From: Palsa-892 sp963751615
GTDB lineage: Bacteria > Pseudomonadota > Alphaproteobacteria > Rhizobiales > Xanthobacteraceae
NCBI GenBank assembly: GCA_963751615.1
Contig: CAVVVG010000006.1
Coordinates: 434,001-498,000, forward strand
Reading direction: 5' to 3'
Length of the DNA stretch: 64,000 bases
Shown: positions 25,595 to 34,561 of the stretch, in pieces
Position numbering within the stretch: the first letter of the stretch is position 1
Layout of the letters: each line of letters begins with the position of its first letter
Made by a program: the position numbers and the translations under genes
The notes under the pieces: model-generated
The model's database searches: none
The model's input: the letters and a program-made list of their open reading frames with translations, nothing else
Told to the model about the DNA's origin: nothing

Positions 25595-26083
25595 TCAGCG
25601 TCCCGTTCGGGCGCGGACAATCCGCACGAGCGCAAGTGTCGCGGACGCGGCAACGCCGCCGGCATCGCCGTCCGTTCGGCGCGCGCGCACCCAAGCCTGC
25701 TCCTCCGTGTTTACGGCAAGGATGCCATTTCCGAGCGCGACACGACGCGAAATCGCGAGATCCATGAGTGCGCGGGCGGAATTGTGAGCGACAATATTAA
25801 AGTGCTCGGTTTCGCCACGGATCACGCAACCGAGCGCGACGATGCCGTCATAAGGCAGTCCCGCTGCTGAGGCCATATCGAGCGAAATTGCAGCCGCAAC
25901 AGGAATTTCGAGCACGCCCGGCACTGCAATAGGTTCAAACTTGACGTGGGCCTTCTCAAGGCGCGCCAGTGCACCTGCCACCAGCTCGTCGGCAATTTCT
26001 TCATGATAACGCGACTCGATCACGAGTATCCGTGCGCCAAGGATAGGCGCTTCGTCGATTTTTCTTGGCCTCATCAGCGGCAT
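25595..26083 (-). CDS. ribH: 6,7-dimethyl-8-ribityllumazine synthase
   Basis: 162 residues. It joins 5-amino-6-ribitylaminouracil with dihydroxybutanone phosphate. Motifs: VPGVLEIPVAA, GIVALGCVIRGETEHFNIV with the catalytic His in the TEHF stretch, and GNGILAVNTEEQAW. Forms icosahedral or pentameric shells in the family. It follows ribE after 35 bases and precedes nusB. Confidence 0.96.
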   Translation of the reverse strand: MPLMRPRKIDEAPILGARILVIESRYHEEIADELVAGALARLEKAHVKFEPIAVPGVLEIPVAAAISLDMASAAGLPYDGIVALGCVIRGETEHFNIVAHNSARALMDLAISRRVALGNGILAVNTEEQAWVRARRTDGDAGGVAASATLALVRIVRARTGR

Positions 26084-26118
26084 TAAATCGATCCGATATT
26101 CGCCGTGGGGTACAGGGC

Positions 26119-26721
26119 TTAGCGTGCTTCCGCAAGCCGCGCGATATAGCGCGCAAGCAAATCCACTTCGAGATTAACCTCGTCGCCGACTTTCGCCTCA
26201 TGCCAATGGGTGGCCTTGAGCGAATGGGGGATCAGGAAAACCATAAAATCGTCGCCGGCAACCTCATTAACCGTTAGCGAAATACCGTCGAGCGTGACCG
26301 AACCTTTCTCTGCAATAAAACGAGACAACCCTTTCGGTGCACGCAGACGAAAGCGCGCCGTGTCACCTACCTCCTCACGCATGACGATTTTTGCCACGCC
26401 ATCTATATGGCCGGTAACAAGATGACCGCCGAGCTCTTCGCCCATTTTGAGCGAACGCTCCAAATTCAACTTCCTGCCTGCCTGCCAATGTCCTGCAGTT
26501 GTGCGCCCGAGCGTTTCAGCGCTGATATCGACCTCAAACCAACTTCCTTTGACCTTACGGCCGCGCGCCACGACCGTCATGCAGGCCCCGTCGATCATCA
26601 TCGACGCCCCAATGGCAATTGACTTTGCGGCGTAACGGCACGAGATGCGAAGGCGCTTGAAGTCGCGTCCCGGCTTTACCGACATGAGCGCTCCAATATC
26701 GCTGACAATTCCAGTAAACAC
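26119..26721 (-). CDS. ribE: Riboflavin synthase, alpha chain
   Basis: 200 residues. The diagnostic N-terminus MFTGIVSDIG and two lumazine-binding barrels are present, each with an S-x-G-A-C-or-D-G-I-S type strand: GASMMIDGACMTVV in the first, KGSVTLDGISLTVNEV in the second. It dismutates two ribityllumazines to riboflavin. Three bases separate it from ribD. Confidence 0.96.
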   Translation of the reverse strand: MFTGIVSDIGALMSVKPGRDFKRLRISCRYAAKSIAIGASMMIDGACMTVVARGRKVKGSWFEVDISAETLGRTTAGHWQAGRKLNLERSLKMGEELGGHLVTGHIDGVAKIVMREEVGDTARFRLRAPKGLSRFIAEKGSVTLDGISLTVNEVAGDDFMVFLIPHSLKATHWHEAKVGDEVNLEVDLLARYIARLAEAR

Positions 26722-26724
26722 GGC

Positions 26725-27879
26725 CTAATTCCGGAACAAATGCACGAGCGTATCTTCGCCCGCTCTGCGTCGCTCAATTATTTCGAGGCGCGGGTTCTCT
26801 AAAAGCGCCGAAAGTTGCATATCTTCAAGCGCGGAGATTGCGTCCTGACCGATGAACTTCGGCGACTGCACAACAATCGCCTCATCAACAAGATTGGCCT
26901 TCAGGAGAGCCGTCGACAAAATTGGTCCTCCTTCAACAAGCAAGCGGGTAATTTCGCGCGTCGCGAGCAACCACAATCCTTCGTTCAGATCGACTTTTCC
27001 GCCGGATGCATCGACCCGCAGAACTTCCGCGCCTGCTCTTTCAAGATCGCGCTGCGCATCGGTGGGTGCATCAGCACGAGTCACGATCCAGAGCGGAATC
27101 TCTTTCGCGGTTTTAACCAAGCGCGAAGAGAGCGGCGTCCTCAATCCGCCGTCGAGTACGATGCGGATGGGTGAGCGATCTGCCATGCCTGGCAAGCGGC
27201 AATTCAGCAGCGGATCATCCGCCAATACCGTCCCGACTCCGACGAGAATGGCATCCGAGGTCGCACGCAACATGTGGGCCTCGGCGCGCGAAACGTTTCC
27301 GGAAATATCGACAGGGTGCCGTCCCGCAAGACCTGTTTTGCCATCGGCCGAAACCGCAATTTTCAAAATCACATGCGGCCGCCCGTCTTTCATCCTGCGA
27401 ATGTGACCAGCATGTGTACGACTTGCTTCCACCGCACCGGGGCCAACCATTACGGTAACACCTGCTTCACGTAAGCGCGCGACCCCTCGCCCCATTGTTG
27501 CAGGATTCGGATCCTGCAGCGCGATTACAGCGCGTTTTATGCCGGACTTCACAATCAGGTCCGTGCACGGCTCACCACGACCATGCGGAACGCATGGTTC
27601 GAGCGTGACATAAATCGTTGCGCCCATTGCCGCCCGTCCGGCGGCTCGCAAAGCTTCCGCCTCCGCATGCGGTCGTCCACCTCGTGCCGTGACACCCCGA
27701 CCACAGATGACGGGCTGATCATGATCGCTAGAGCGTACGACGAGTGCGCCGACCGTTGGATTTGGGAATGTCGTGCCAAGATTTCTACGCCCAAACGATA
27801 ACGCCGCCCCCATTAAACGCTCGTCTTTTGCTTTCGTAGAAAGTGCCGCATCAGCGGCACGTTGCAGCGCGATCATCAA
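26725..27879 (-). CDS. ribD: Bifunctional riboflavin deaminase/reductase
   Basis: 384 residues. N-terminal deaminase: Zn ligands in GRPHAEAEAL and EPCVPHGRGEPC, with the catalytic Glu in HAEAE. C-terminal reductase begins near residue 165 with PHVILKIAVSADGKTGLAGR and contains LLVEGGPILSTALL. It performs the second and third steps of the riboflavin pathway. The start overlaps the nrdR stop by four bases. Confidence 0.95.
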   Translation of the reverse strand: MMIALQRAADAALSTKAKDERLMGAALSFGRRNLGTTFPNPTVGALVVRSSDHDQPVICGRGVTARGGRPHAEAEALRAAGRAAMGATIYVTLEPCVPHGRGEPCTDLIVKSGIKRAVIALQDPNPATMGRGVARLREAGVTVMVGPGAVEASRTHAGHIRRMKDGRPHVILKIAVSADGKTGLAGRHPVDISGNVSRAEAHMLRATSDAILVGVGTVLADDPLLNCRLPGMADRSPIRIVLDGGLRTPLSSRLVKTAKEIPLWIVTRADAPTDAQRDLERAGAEVLRVDASGGKVDLNEGLWLLATREITRLLVEGGPILSTALLKANLVDEAIVVQSPKFIGQDAISALEDMQLSALLENPRLEIIERRRAGEDTLVHLFRN

Positions 27880-28376
27880 CTCGAACTCTTCGCTCGTTCG
27901 TTGGCACGCTCGGCCGCTTTTTCAGTCTCGGGCCCGAGTTCGTCGAGCACTTTCTCAAAATCCTTCGGGTCGCGGAAATTTCGATAAACCGAAGCGAAGC
28001 GCACATACGCCACGTCATCCAACTGTTTTAGTCCCTCCATTACCAGTTCGCCAATGCTGGAAGACTGAATTTCATTTTCGCCCATACTCTCGAGCCTCCG
28101 CACGATGCTGGAAACCATACGTTCGACCCGTTCGGGATCGACGGGACGCTTGCGCAGAGCGATTTCGACCGAGCGCAGTAATTTATCCCGATCGAATGGA
28201 ATACGGCGTCCACTTCGTTTCAACACCACCAGTTCGCGCAACTGTACACGTTCAAACGTTGTGAAACGCCCATTGCAGGACGGGCATACGCGGCGCCGAC
28301 GAATGGATGAAGAATCTTCAGTGGGCCGCGAATCCTTCACCTGCGTGTCGAGAGTGCCGCAGTAAGGACAACGCAT
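27876..28376 (-). CDS. nrdR: Transcriptional repressor NrdR
   Basis: 166 residues. N-terminal zinc ribbon MRCPYCGTLDTQVKDSR and VCPSCNGRFTTFE with two CxxC pairs, followed by an ATP-cone domain (LKRSGRRIPFDRDKLLRSVE). It senses ATP/dATP and represses ribonucleotide reductase genes through NrdR boxes. It sits between glyA (18 bases upstream) and ribD (four-base overlap), the standard alphaproteobacterial arrangement. Confidence 0.96.
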   Translation of the reverse strand: MRCPYCGTLDTQVKDSRPTEDSSSIRRRRVCPSCNGRFTTFERVQLRELVVLKRSGRRIPFDRDKLLRSVEIALRKRPVDPERVERMVSSIVRRLESMGENEIQSSSIGELVMEGLKQLDDVAYVRFASVYRNFRDPKDFEKVLDELGPETEKAAERANERAKSSS

Positions 28377-28394
28377 GACTAGCCTCGATTAGGT

Positions 28395-29702
28395 TCAACG
28401 ATAGATCGGAAAACGCGAAACAAGTTTTTCAACTTTATCGCGCACAGCGCCTTCCACCAGCGCATCTTCTTCGACACCTTTTTGGGAAAGCACGTTCAAC
28501 ACTTCGGCAATATAATTTCCAACTTCCTGGAATTCCTTTACGCCGAAACCACGTGTTGTGCAGGCGGGCGTACCGAGCCGGACGCCAGATGTAATCGTCG
28601 GCTTTTCGGGATCAAACGGGATGCCGTTTTTGTTGCAAGTAATGTAGGCACGGCCGAGTGCTTCTTCAGATACCTTTCCATTGAGACGCTTGGGGCGAAG
28701 ATCCACTAGCATCACATGTGTGTCAGTGCCACCGGAAACAATCGCAAAGCCGTGCCCACGAAGATTTTCAGCAAGAGCTTTCGCGTTTTCTACCACGTTC
28801 TTGACGTAAAGTCGGTAATCGCTCGTCAATGCTTCGCCGAAAGCAACCGCTTTCGCCGCGATCACATGCATCAGCGGTCCGCCTTGCAATCCCGGAAATA
28901 CGGCGGAGTTAATTTTCTTTGCCAATTCTTCGTCGTTGGTAAGCACCAGACCACCACGCGGCCCGCGCAAGGTTTTATGCGTCGTCGCCGTCGCAACATG
29001 CGCGTGCGGGAATGGGCTGGGATGCGCGCCACCAGCGACTAACCCAGCAAAATGCGCCATATCGACCATGAAAATTGCGCCGACACTGTCAGCAATTTTG
29101 CGGAAACGTGCAAAGTTGATTACACGCGGATAAGCCGAACCACCCGCGATGATCACTTTCGGCTTATGTTGAAGCGCTAGTTGCTCAGCTTCATCGTAAT
29201 CGATCCGTTGATCGTCTCGTTTCACGTTATAGGGTATCGTTTTGAACCATTTGCCGGACATATTCACCGGCGCGCCGTGCGTTAGGTGGCCTCCGGCAGC
29301 TAAATTTAATCCCATGAATGTGTCGCCGGGCTTCATGACGGCGATGAATACGGCCTGATTCGCTTGGCTGCCAGAATGAGGTTGCACATTCGCGAAGCGA
29401 CAGTCGAACAATTTCGTCGCACGCTCGATCGCGAGCGTTTCCACCAAATCGACCCACTGGCAGCCGCCGTAATAGCGTTTGCCCGGATAGCCCTCGGCAT
29501 ATTTGTTGGTGAGTACGGATCCCTGGGCGTCGAGTACCGCGCGAGAAACGATATTTTCCGAGGCGATCAACTCGATTTCGTGCTGCTGGCGACCGAGTTC
29601 GCCGCGGATCGCAGCAAAGACTTCCGGGTCCGCATCCTCGACGACCGCCGAGAAAAAACGTTCAGAGGCGTCACGATCCCTCGCGACGTTCGACATGGCC
29701 AT
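28395..29702 (-). CDS. glyA: Serine hydroxymethyltransferase
   Basis: 435 residues. PLP enzyme that converts serine and THF to glycine and methylene-THF. The PLP Lys is in VATATTHKTLRGPRGG near residue 245; EIELIASENIVSRAVLDAQG and YAEGYPGKRYYGG are also typical. Start at 29702, with GGGAG six bases before it. Head of the glyA-nrdR-rib-nusB-thiL gene string. Confidence 0.96.
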   Translation of the reverse strand: MAMSNVARDRDASERFFSAVVEDADPEVFAAIRGELGRQQHEIELIASENIVSRAVLDAQGSVLTNKYAEGYPGKRYYGGCQWVDLVETLAIERATKLFDCRFANVQPHSGSQANQAVFIAVMKPGDTFMGLNLAAGGHLTHGAPVNMSGKWFKTIPYNVKRDDQRIDYDEAEQLALQHKPKVIIAGGSAYPRVINFARFRKIADSVGAIFMVDMAHFAGLVAGGAHPSPFPHAHVATATTHKTLRGPRGGLVLTNDEELAKKINSAVFPGLQGGPLMHVIAAKAVAFGEALTSDYRLYVKNVVENAKALAENLRGHGFAIVSGGTDTHVMLVDLRPKRLNGKVSEEALGRAYITCNKNGIPFDPEKPTITSGVRLGTPACTTRGFGVKEFQEVGNYIAEVLNVLSQKGVEEDALVEGAVRDKVEKLVSRFPIYR

Positions 29703-29963
29703 GATGGGCTCCCACCGCTTAAAGGCGAAATAGCACACCCTAACCCCAAAATGAAGCGTAGAGGTCCCCTGGCAACCCCTATCTGTGGCCTCAGACAGGA
29801 GACCATCGGTTTCGGTTTGGCCATGGCTGCGCGATGCGAACCACAGAGCCCACCGGCCGCATTTCTATCATAACTCGCCCCCCGGCATGATCGATGTCAA
29901 TAAAGTCAGCAAAGAATTGATGCCGCCCGAGCCACAACGTCGTGGTTGGACAAGGCTACAAAA

Positions 29964-31202
29964 TCAACTGCGTGAAGACTGAACGGAACCTTCCCCATCA
30001 TAACCGTAAACATCATCGCGGAATTGAACTATGCCATCGGGGTTGGCCCAGGCGGTGATGTAAACCCAGTATACGGGTATGGGTTTCGCAACTCTTGCAT
30101 CAACGCGTTGGCCGGTTTTAATCACGGCCTCGACCTGTTGCCGCGACCAGCCCGGCGTATCACGTAAAAGCCAACCGACCAACTCGCGTACATTCTGTAC
30201 GCGTACACACCCAGAAGAATGGAAACGCATGTCCTCGCCGAAAAGATTTTTGCTCGGTGTGTCATGCATATAAACCGCCTGTGGATTCGGCATGTTAATG
30301 CGGATCGAGCCCATGGAATTCTGCTGGCCGGGATCCTGGCGAAATAGATAGTTCGTTGCCTCGTTGCTTTGCCAATTCACGTTATCCGCTAGCAGTTCGT
30401 GGCCATGCTGGTCGTAAATATGGATCTTGTTGCGAGAGAGATATTCGGGCTCTCCCTGCATCCGCGGAATCAGATCTTTCTTCACGATACTCGCTGGCAC
30501 GGTCCAGGTAGGATTGAAATTCACTTCCTGAATTTTTGCCTGCAGGACCGGCGATGGACGATCAGGCTTGCCGACGATCGCGGTGTGGCGCGAGGCGACC
30601 GTTCCGTTCTCAATCGCCTCCAATTGCGCGGCAGGAATGTTCACGACGACGTAGCGCTCGCCAAGATGACCAGACATGGCGCGAATACGGACAAGATTGT
30701 TTTGCAGCTGTCGAAGTCTCGATTCGGCCGGAACATTTAGCGCGCTGACGGTCGCCTCACGTACAACGCCACTGGCGGAGATGCCGTGGCGCGCCTGGAA
30801 TCGTCGCACGCCGGCCTCAACATACGAATCGAAAATATCGGAAACTCCTGCCGCCGGATCAAGATCGGCCGATGCAATCAGCCGCTGGCGCAAAGCTACG
30901 ACTGCACGGTCGCGCATGCCGAGCCGTAATCGCTCGCGTCCAAAGGGGACCGAACGCCAGCCACCGCGCGATACAATTCCCTGATAGTTTTGCACCGCTT
31001 GCTCGATCGATTGCACCGTCAAGGATGACAGCGTGGCAAATCGAGAACGCGGCATCGTGATGGTGCGTGAAGCGGAATCGAAACCGGGATTCCATTCGGC
31101 CGCTGTGCCCCGATAGCCGTGCTGTTGGGCAAAGGACGGAAATGGAAGCGCCGACGCAGCAACCGCCGCCGCCAGTCCGCGAAGGAAGTCTCTGCGGATC
31201 AT
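29964..31202 (-). CDS. L,D-transpeptidase (YcbB-like, Tat-exported)
   Basis: 412 residues. Starts MIRRDFLRGLAAAVAA, a twin-arginine signal, cleaved near SFAQQ. A peptidoglycan-binding-like helical domain follows (VVALRQRLIASADL and RRFQARHGISASG), then the YkuD catalytic domain with YMHDTPSKNLFGEDM and the active site RFHSSGCVRVQN (Cys). It would form 3-3 cross-links or attach proteins to peptidoglycan in the periplasm. The divergent-adjacent gene upstream is an LdtR-type regulator on the same strand, which in relatives controls this enzyme. Confidence 0.9.
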   Translation of the reverse strand: MIRRDFLRGLAAAVAASALPFPSFAQQHGYRGTAAEWNPGFDSASRTITMPRSRFATLSSLTVQSIEQAVQNYQGIVSRGGWRSVPFGRERLRLGMRDRAVVALRQRLIASADLDPAAGVSDIFDSYVEAGVRRFQARHGISASGVVREATVSALNVPAESRLRQLQNNLVRIRAMSGHLGERYVVVNIPAAQLEAIENGTVASRHTAIVGKPDRPSPVLQAKIQEVNFNPTWTVPASIVKKDLIPRMQGEPEYLSRNKIHIYDQHGHELLADNVNWQSNEATNYLFRQDPGQQNSMGSIRINMPNPQAVYMHDTPSKNLFGEDMRFHSSGCVRVQNVRELVGWLLRDTPGWSRQQVEAVIKTGQRVDARVAKPIPVYWVYITAWANPDGIVQFRDDVYGYDGEGSVQSSRS

Positions 31203-31314
31203 CCAATAACGTAAGGTAGGTGGCACGATTTAGTCCTGAAGCCGAATAATAAGCTGGAATATCAACCCCTACCACGCCGAACAACAACGGCGGGACTATG
31301 GCCGCAAAAAGCAA

Positions 31315-31338
31315 GAGGCCCGGATCATTCCGGGCCTC
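31315..31338 (-). terminator. Rho-independent terminator after ldtR
   Basis: A perfect 10-bp stem, GAGGCCCGGA at 31315-31324 with TCCGGGCCTC at 31329-31338, and a TCAT loop. On the minus strand it is followed by TTGCTTTTT, 25 bases after the ldtR stop. Confidence 0.85.
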
Positions 31339-31362
31339 AAACTCTACTTTGGATGTGTTTTC

Positions 31363-31875
31363 TCAGAGACGATATAGGATCTGGTCGGTCCAAAAACGCT
31401 CGAGCCGCTGCAACGCCTTATTGAGCACTTGCAATTCGGTCGAGGCAATCCCGCCCACTTGCTCGATGGTACGAACGTGCTTCTGGTATAGTTCCGCGAT
31501 GATTTTGTGCACTTCTTTGCCCTTGTCGGTTAGGCTGATGCGCACCGAACGGCGATCGACGCGCGATCGCGCATGATGCAGATATCCCATCTCGACAAGC
31601 TTCTTGAGGTTATACGAAACGTTCGAGCCAAGATAATAACCGCGCGAACGAAGTTCGCCGGCGGTGAGCTCTGAGTCGCCAATATTGAAAAGCAACAACG
31701 CCTGCACGCTGTTGATGTCCGAGCGACCGCGGCGGTCGAACTCGTCCTTGATGACATCGAGAAGTCTGCGATGCAGACGCTCGACAAGAGTCAAAGCCTC
31801 CAAATAGGGGGTTTTGAGTTCTTCATAACGCTCCAATGGAGCGGCGGCTTCGACCGCACGCACAACGTTTTTCAT
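31363..31875 (-). CDS. ldtR: MarR-family regulator, LdtR-like
   Basis: 170 residues. The winged helix is clear: DINSVQALLLFNIGDSELTA, GELRSRGYYLGSNVSYNLKK and the wing YLHHARSRVDRRSVRISLTD. LdtR of Liberibacter and Sinorhizobium activates an adjacent L,D-transpeptidase gene in response to osmotic stress, and this genome has the same neighbour. The start at 31875 gives the family length; AAAGG is upstream. A strong terminator at 31315 separates it from the transpeptidase gene, so they are likely independent transcripts. Confidence 0.88.
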   Translation of the reverse strand: MKNVVRAVEAAAPLERYEELKTPYLEALTLVERLHRRLLDVIKDEFDRRGRSDINSVQALLLFNIGDSELTAGELRSRGYYLGSNVSYNLKKLVEMGYLHHARSRVDRRSVRISLTDKGKEVHKIIAELYQKHVRTIEQVGGIASTELQVLNKALQRLERFWTDQILYRL

Positions 31876-32145
31876 TTTGACGCCTTTCACAATTTCCCTG
31901 TGTCGGCGAGTGATTTTTATCCCCGCTCTTGGCGTCATTTGTATCCAACACGCGCAAAGGAAGCTTTAAATTGAAAGCTAAATTCTTCCTCACAAAACAG
32001 CCTTGATGAACCATTGACGAAGCACGTTTTACGGAGTTTTTGCTGCCTTATTCCCGAAATGAGAAAAGCCATGCTTCAAACCGGAACAAAACGGTTACTT
32101 CCGGGTTTCTTTTTTCTGCAGCCGACGGCTGCTATCGCAAAAAAA

Positions 32146-33027
32146 TCAGCCCCGTAGATAGCGGATTATCCCTGAGAAATCCCGCCCCGCTTCACCAGAG
32201 GCCACGTACTTGTCGTAAATGTTCGCCGCTTCAGCCCCGAGTGGCGTCTTCGCGGCCACCGACTTCGCGGCATCTTGCGCAAGTTTTAAATCCTTCAGCA
32301 TCATCGTCGCCGTGAACCCAGCGGCGTAGTCGCGGTTCGCGGGTGAAGTAGGCACCAGCCCCGGCACCGGACAATACGTTGTCATCGACCAGCACTGCCC
32401 CGAAGACTTCGAGGAAATATCGAAGAGCTTTTGCTTGTCGAGACCCAACTTCTCAGCAAGAACGAATGCTTCCGATACCGCAATCATCGAAATACCGAGG
32501 ATCATGTTATTGCAAATTTTCGCGGCCTGGCCTGCCCCCGCGCCCCCGGCATGCACGACCGTCTTGCCCATCTGATCGAGAATAGGTTTTGCTTTCGCAA
32601 ACGCCGCGTCCGAGCCTCCAACCATAAAGGTAAGCGTTCCGGCTTGCGCCCCACCAACACCGCCGGAGACAGGCGCGTCGAGCATGAGGAGGCCTTTTTT
32701 TTCGGCTTCCGTCGCAACTATGCGGGCAGTTTCGACATCGATGGTGGATGAGTCGATTAATAACGTTCCGTTCTTCGCTTTTGCAATCAACCCGTTCACA
32801 CCAAGATAAACGTCGCGCACCTGCTTGCCTGCCGGCAGCATGGTAACGATCGCCTCACATTGCGCGATTTCCGCAAGATTCTTGGCGGCCTTGCCGCCTC
32901 CGGCGGCGAGCGCAACCATACCTTTTGGGCTCACGTCGTTGCCCGCAACTACGTGCCCGGCCTTCACAAGATTGAGCGCCATCGGCAAACCCATATTGCC
33001 GAGCCCAATGAAACCGATATTTGCCAT
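32146..33027 (-). CDS. mmsB: 3-hydroxyisobutyrate dehydrogenase
   Basis: 293 residues. NAD-binding N-terminus GFIGLGNMGLPMALNLVKAG; substrate motif DAPVSGGVGGAQAGTLTFMV near residue 115; catalytic Lys in GAGQAAKICNNM. It oxidises 3-hydroxyisobutyrate to methylmalonate semialdehyde in valine catabolism. Last gene of a four-gene string that runs acyl-CoA dehydrogenase, hydrolase, DUF6163, mmsB. mmsA is not in the window. Confidence 0.93.
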   Translation of the reverse strand: MANIGFIGLGNMGLPMALNLVKAGHVVAGNDVSPKGMVALAAGGGKAAKNLAEIAQCEAIVTMLPAGKQVRDVYLGVNGLIAKAKNGTLLIDSSTIDVETARIVATEAEKKGLLMLDAPVSGGVGGAQAGTLTFMVGGSDAAFAKAKPILDQMGKTVVHAGGAGAGQAAKICNNMILGISMIAVSEAFVLAEKLGLDKQKLFDISSKSSGQCWSMTTYCPVPGLVPTSPANRDYAAGFTATMMLKDLKLAQDAAKSVAAKTPLGAEAANIYDKYVASGEAGRDFSGIIRYLRG

Positions 33028-33050
33028 GTCGAATTCCTTCCCTGGATTTT

Positions 33051-33509
33051 TTAGCGTTGTTCTTCGCGATACGCCTTGTAACGAAAGAAAGCATAAATGC
33101 CGACCAGCGCCAGCTCAGTTGAAGTTAGCGTGAGCATCAATATGGATAATTGCAAAAAGATCAGGCCAGCGACGATTTGTGAGACTACTGCAAACAACCA
33201 CAGGGCGGCGCCCCATCCGGACCCAAGCCAGAGGGCCACGCCGGCGATCAAATCGATCACTGCGAAGAAAACCGTGGCCGCCCTTGCCTCGATCGGTAGC
33301 GCCAAAAAAGAACCACCTGCGAAAAGTAAGGACCAGTGGATCAAGCCTTTCACCAGCATAAAGCTTCCAACGATGCGCTGAAACAGGATAAGGCGAGACT
33401 GCCACGGACCAAATTCGATCGAATCGGGGCCAATAGCCGTATCGATTGGATTGTCCAGATCGTTTGGATCCTTCGTTTCCCCTTTTTTGATTGGCTGGAA
33501 CGAAATCAT
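33051..33509 (-). CDS. DUF6163-like membrane protein
   Basis: 152 residues, with four hydrophobic helices from about residue 45 (FMLVKGLIHWSLLFAGGSFL onward) and a soluble, acidic N-terminus. It has no catalytic signature. It overlaps the hydrolase gene by four bases and is followed by mmsB, so it is inside the valine-degradation operon. A role in transport or in a membrane-bound complex for branched-chain intermediates is only inference. The end GIYAFFRYKAYREEQR is positively charged, so the C-terminus is probably cytosolic. Confidence 0.7.
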   Translation of the reverse strand: MISFQPIKKGETKDPNDLDNPIDTAIGPDSIEFGPWQSRLILFQRIVGSFMLVKGLIHWSLLFAGGSFLALPIEARAATVFFAVIDLIAGVALWLGSGWGAALWLFAVVSQIVAGLIFLQLSILMLTLTSTELALVGIYAFFRYKAYREEQR

Positions 33510-34552
33510 TCCGTCAACTCCACTTCCAGCGGCGCAAAATATTTTTCGACGATTTCAATGCCAACTTCGGCAAGCGTTGCCGGGTTCCAGCTTGGCCTGT
33601 TGTCCTTATCAACAATCGCTGCCCGCACGCCTTCGTAAAAATCGGGCTCGTAAAGGATACGCGAGACGATACGGAATTCGGCTTTCATGCATTCCTCAAA
33701 AGACCAGTTCTTTCCGCGCCGCATTTGCTCGAGCGCGATCCGAAGGCTGGTGGGCGATTTCGTCCTTATTGTTGCGGCCGTCTTCCTCGCCCATTCGGCA
33801 TCAACGCTTACTGAAGTTGCTTCTTGCTCCAGTAACGCGAGAATATCTTCGATGCGCGAACCCGCGAAAAGCCGATCAATCGTCGCGCGCCGCATCATGA
33901 TTTCTCCACTGAAAGCGGGCTCAGCGAAGGCCGCCAGTATCGCATCGACCGACACATTCCCACAAAGCGCTTCCAGAAGTTCGAGAAAACGCGCCGAAGA
34001 AACCCGGTGTGTCGCAATACCAGCTGAAACTGCATCGTCGACCCTCAATCGGTCACCTGTGAGCGCACAGAACGTGCCTATGTTGCCCTTTAGGCGCGGC
34101 AACATCCAGGTTCCGCCGACATCTGGAAAAAAACCAATACCGACCTCGGGCATCGCGAATGAAAATTTGTCGCCCGCGACCCGATGTGAACCGTGCACCG
34201 AAATACCAACACCGCCGCCCATCACAATACCGTCAATCAGGGAGACGTAAGGTTTCGGAAAGTGTTTGATTGCGGTATTGAGCTGATATTCGTTTCGGAA
34301 GAAAACTAGCGCCTCTTGCTCTTGGCCTTTTATCGTTACCTCGCGCAAATCTCCACCGGCGCAAAAGGCACGCTCACCTTTCGCACAAACAATAACTTGT
34401 TGAACAGCGTTATCGCTTTTCCAGTCGTTGAGTTTCAAAGTAAGTTGACGCACCATATTGTGCGTCAATGCGTTCATTGCTTTTGGACGGTTGAGCGTAA
34501 CAATACCGGCAGCGCCACGGCGTTCAAACAGAATTTCAGGCTCGCATGTCAT
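33506..34552 (-). CDS. 3-hydroxyisobutyryl-CoA hydrolase (crotonase fold)
   Basis: 348 residues. Crotonase motifs GIVTLNRPKAMNALTHNMV and ERAFCAGGDLREV, and GIVMGGGVGISVHGSHRVAG; the catalytic Glu region is FAMPEVGIGFFPDVGGTWML. The length and the C-terminal helical extension match HIBCH rather than plain enoyl-CoA hydratase. It releases 3-hydroxyisobutyrate for MmsB. Lies nine bases after the acyl-CoA dehydrogenase. Confidence 0.9.
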   Translation of the reverse strand: MTCEPEILFERRGAAGIVTLNRPKAMNALTHNMVRQLTLKLNDWKSDNAVQQVIVCAKGERAFCAGGDLREVTIKGQEQEALVFFRNEYQLNTAIKHFPKPYVSLIDGIVMGGGVGISVHGSHRVAGDKFSFAMPEVGIGFFPDVGGTWMLPRLKGNIGTFCALTGDRLRVDDAVSAGIATHRVSSARFLELLEALCGNVSVDAILAAFAEPAFSGEIMMRRATIDRLFAGSRIEDILALLEQEATSVSVDAEWARKTAATIRTKSPTSLRIALEQMRRGKNWSFEECMKAEFRIVSRILYEPDFYEGVRAAIVDKDNRPSWNPATLAEVGIEIVEKYFAPLEVELTE

Positions 34553-34561
34553 CTCTGGAAA

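Noticed and set aside
24831..25787. Long open frame of 318 codons on the plus strand
   Set aside because: It is antisense to thiL, nusB and ribH, all strongly identified; composition is that of a shadow frame.
29703..29963. Glycine or other riboswitch upstream of glyA
   Set aside because: No conserved aptamer core could be recognised in this stretch.
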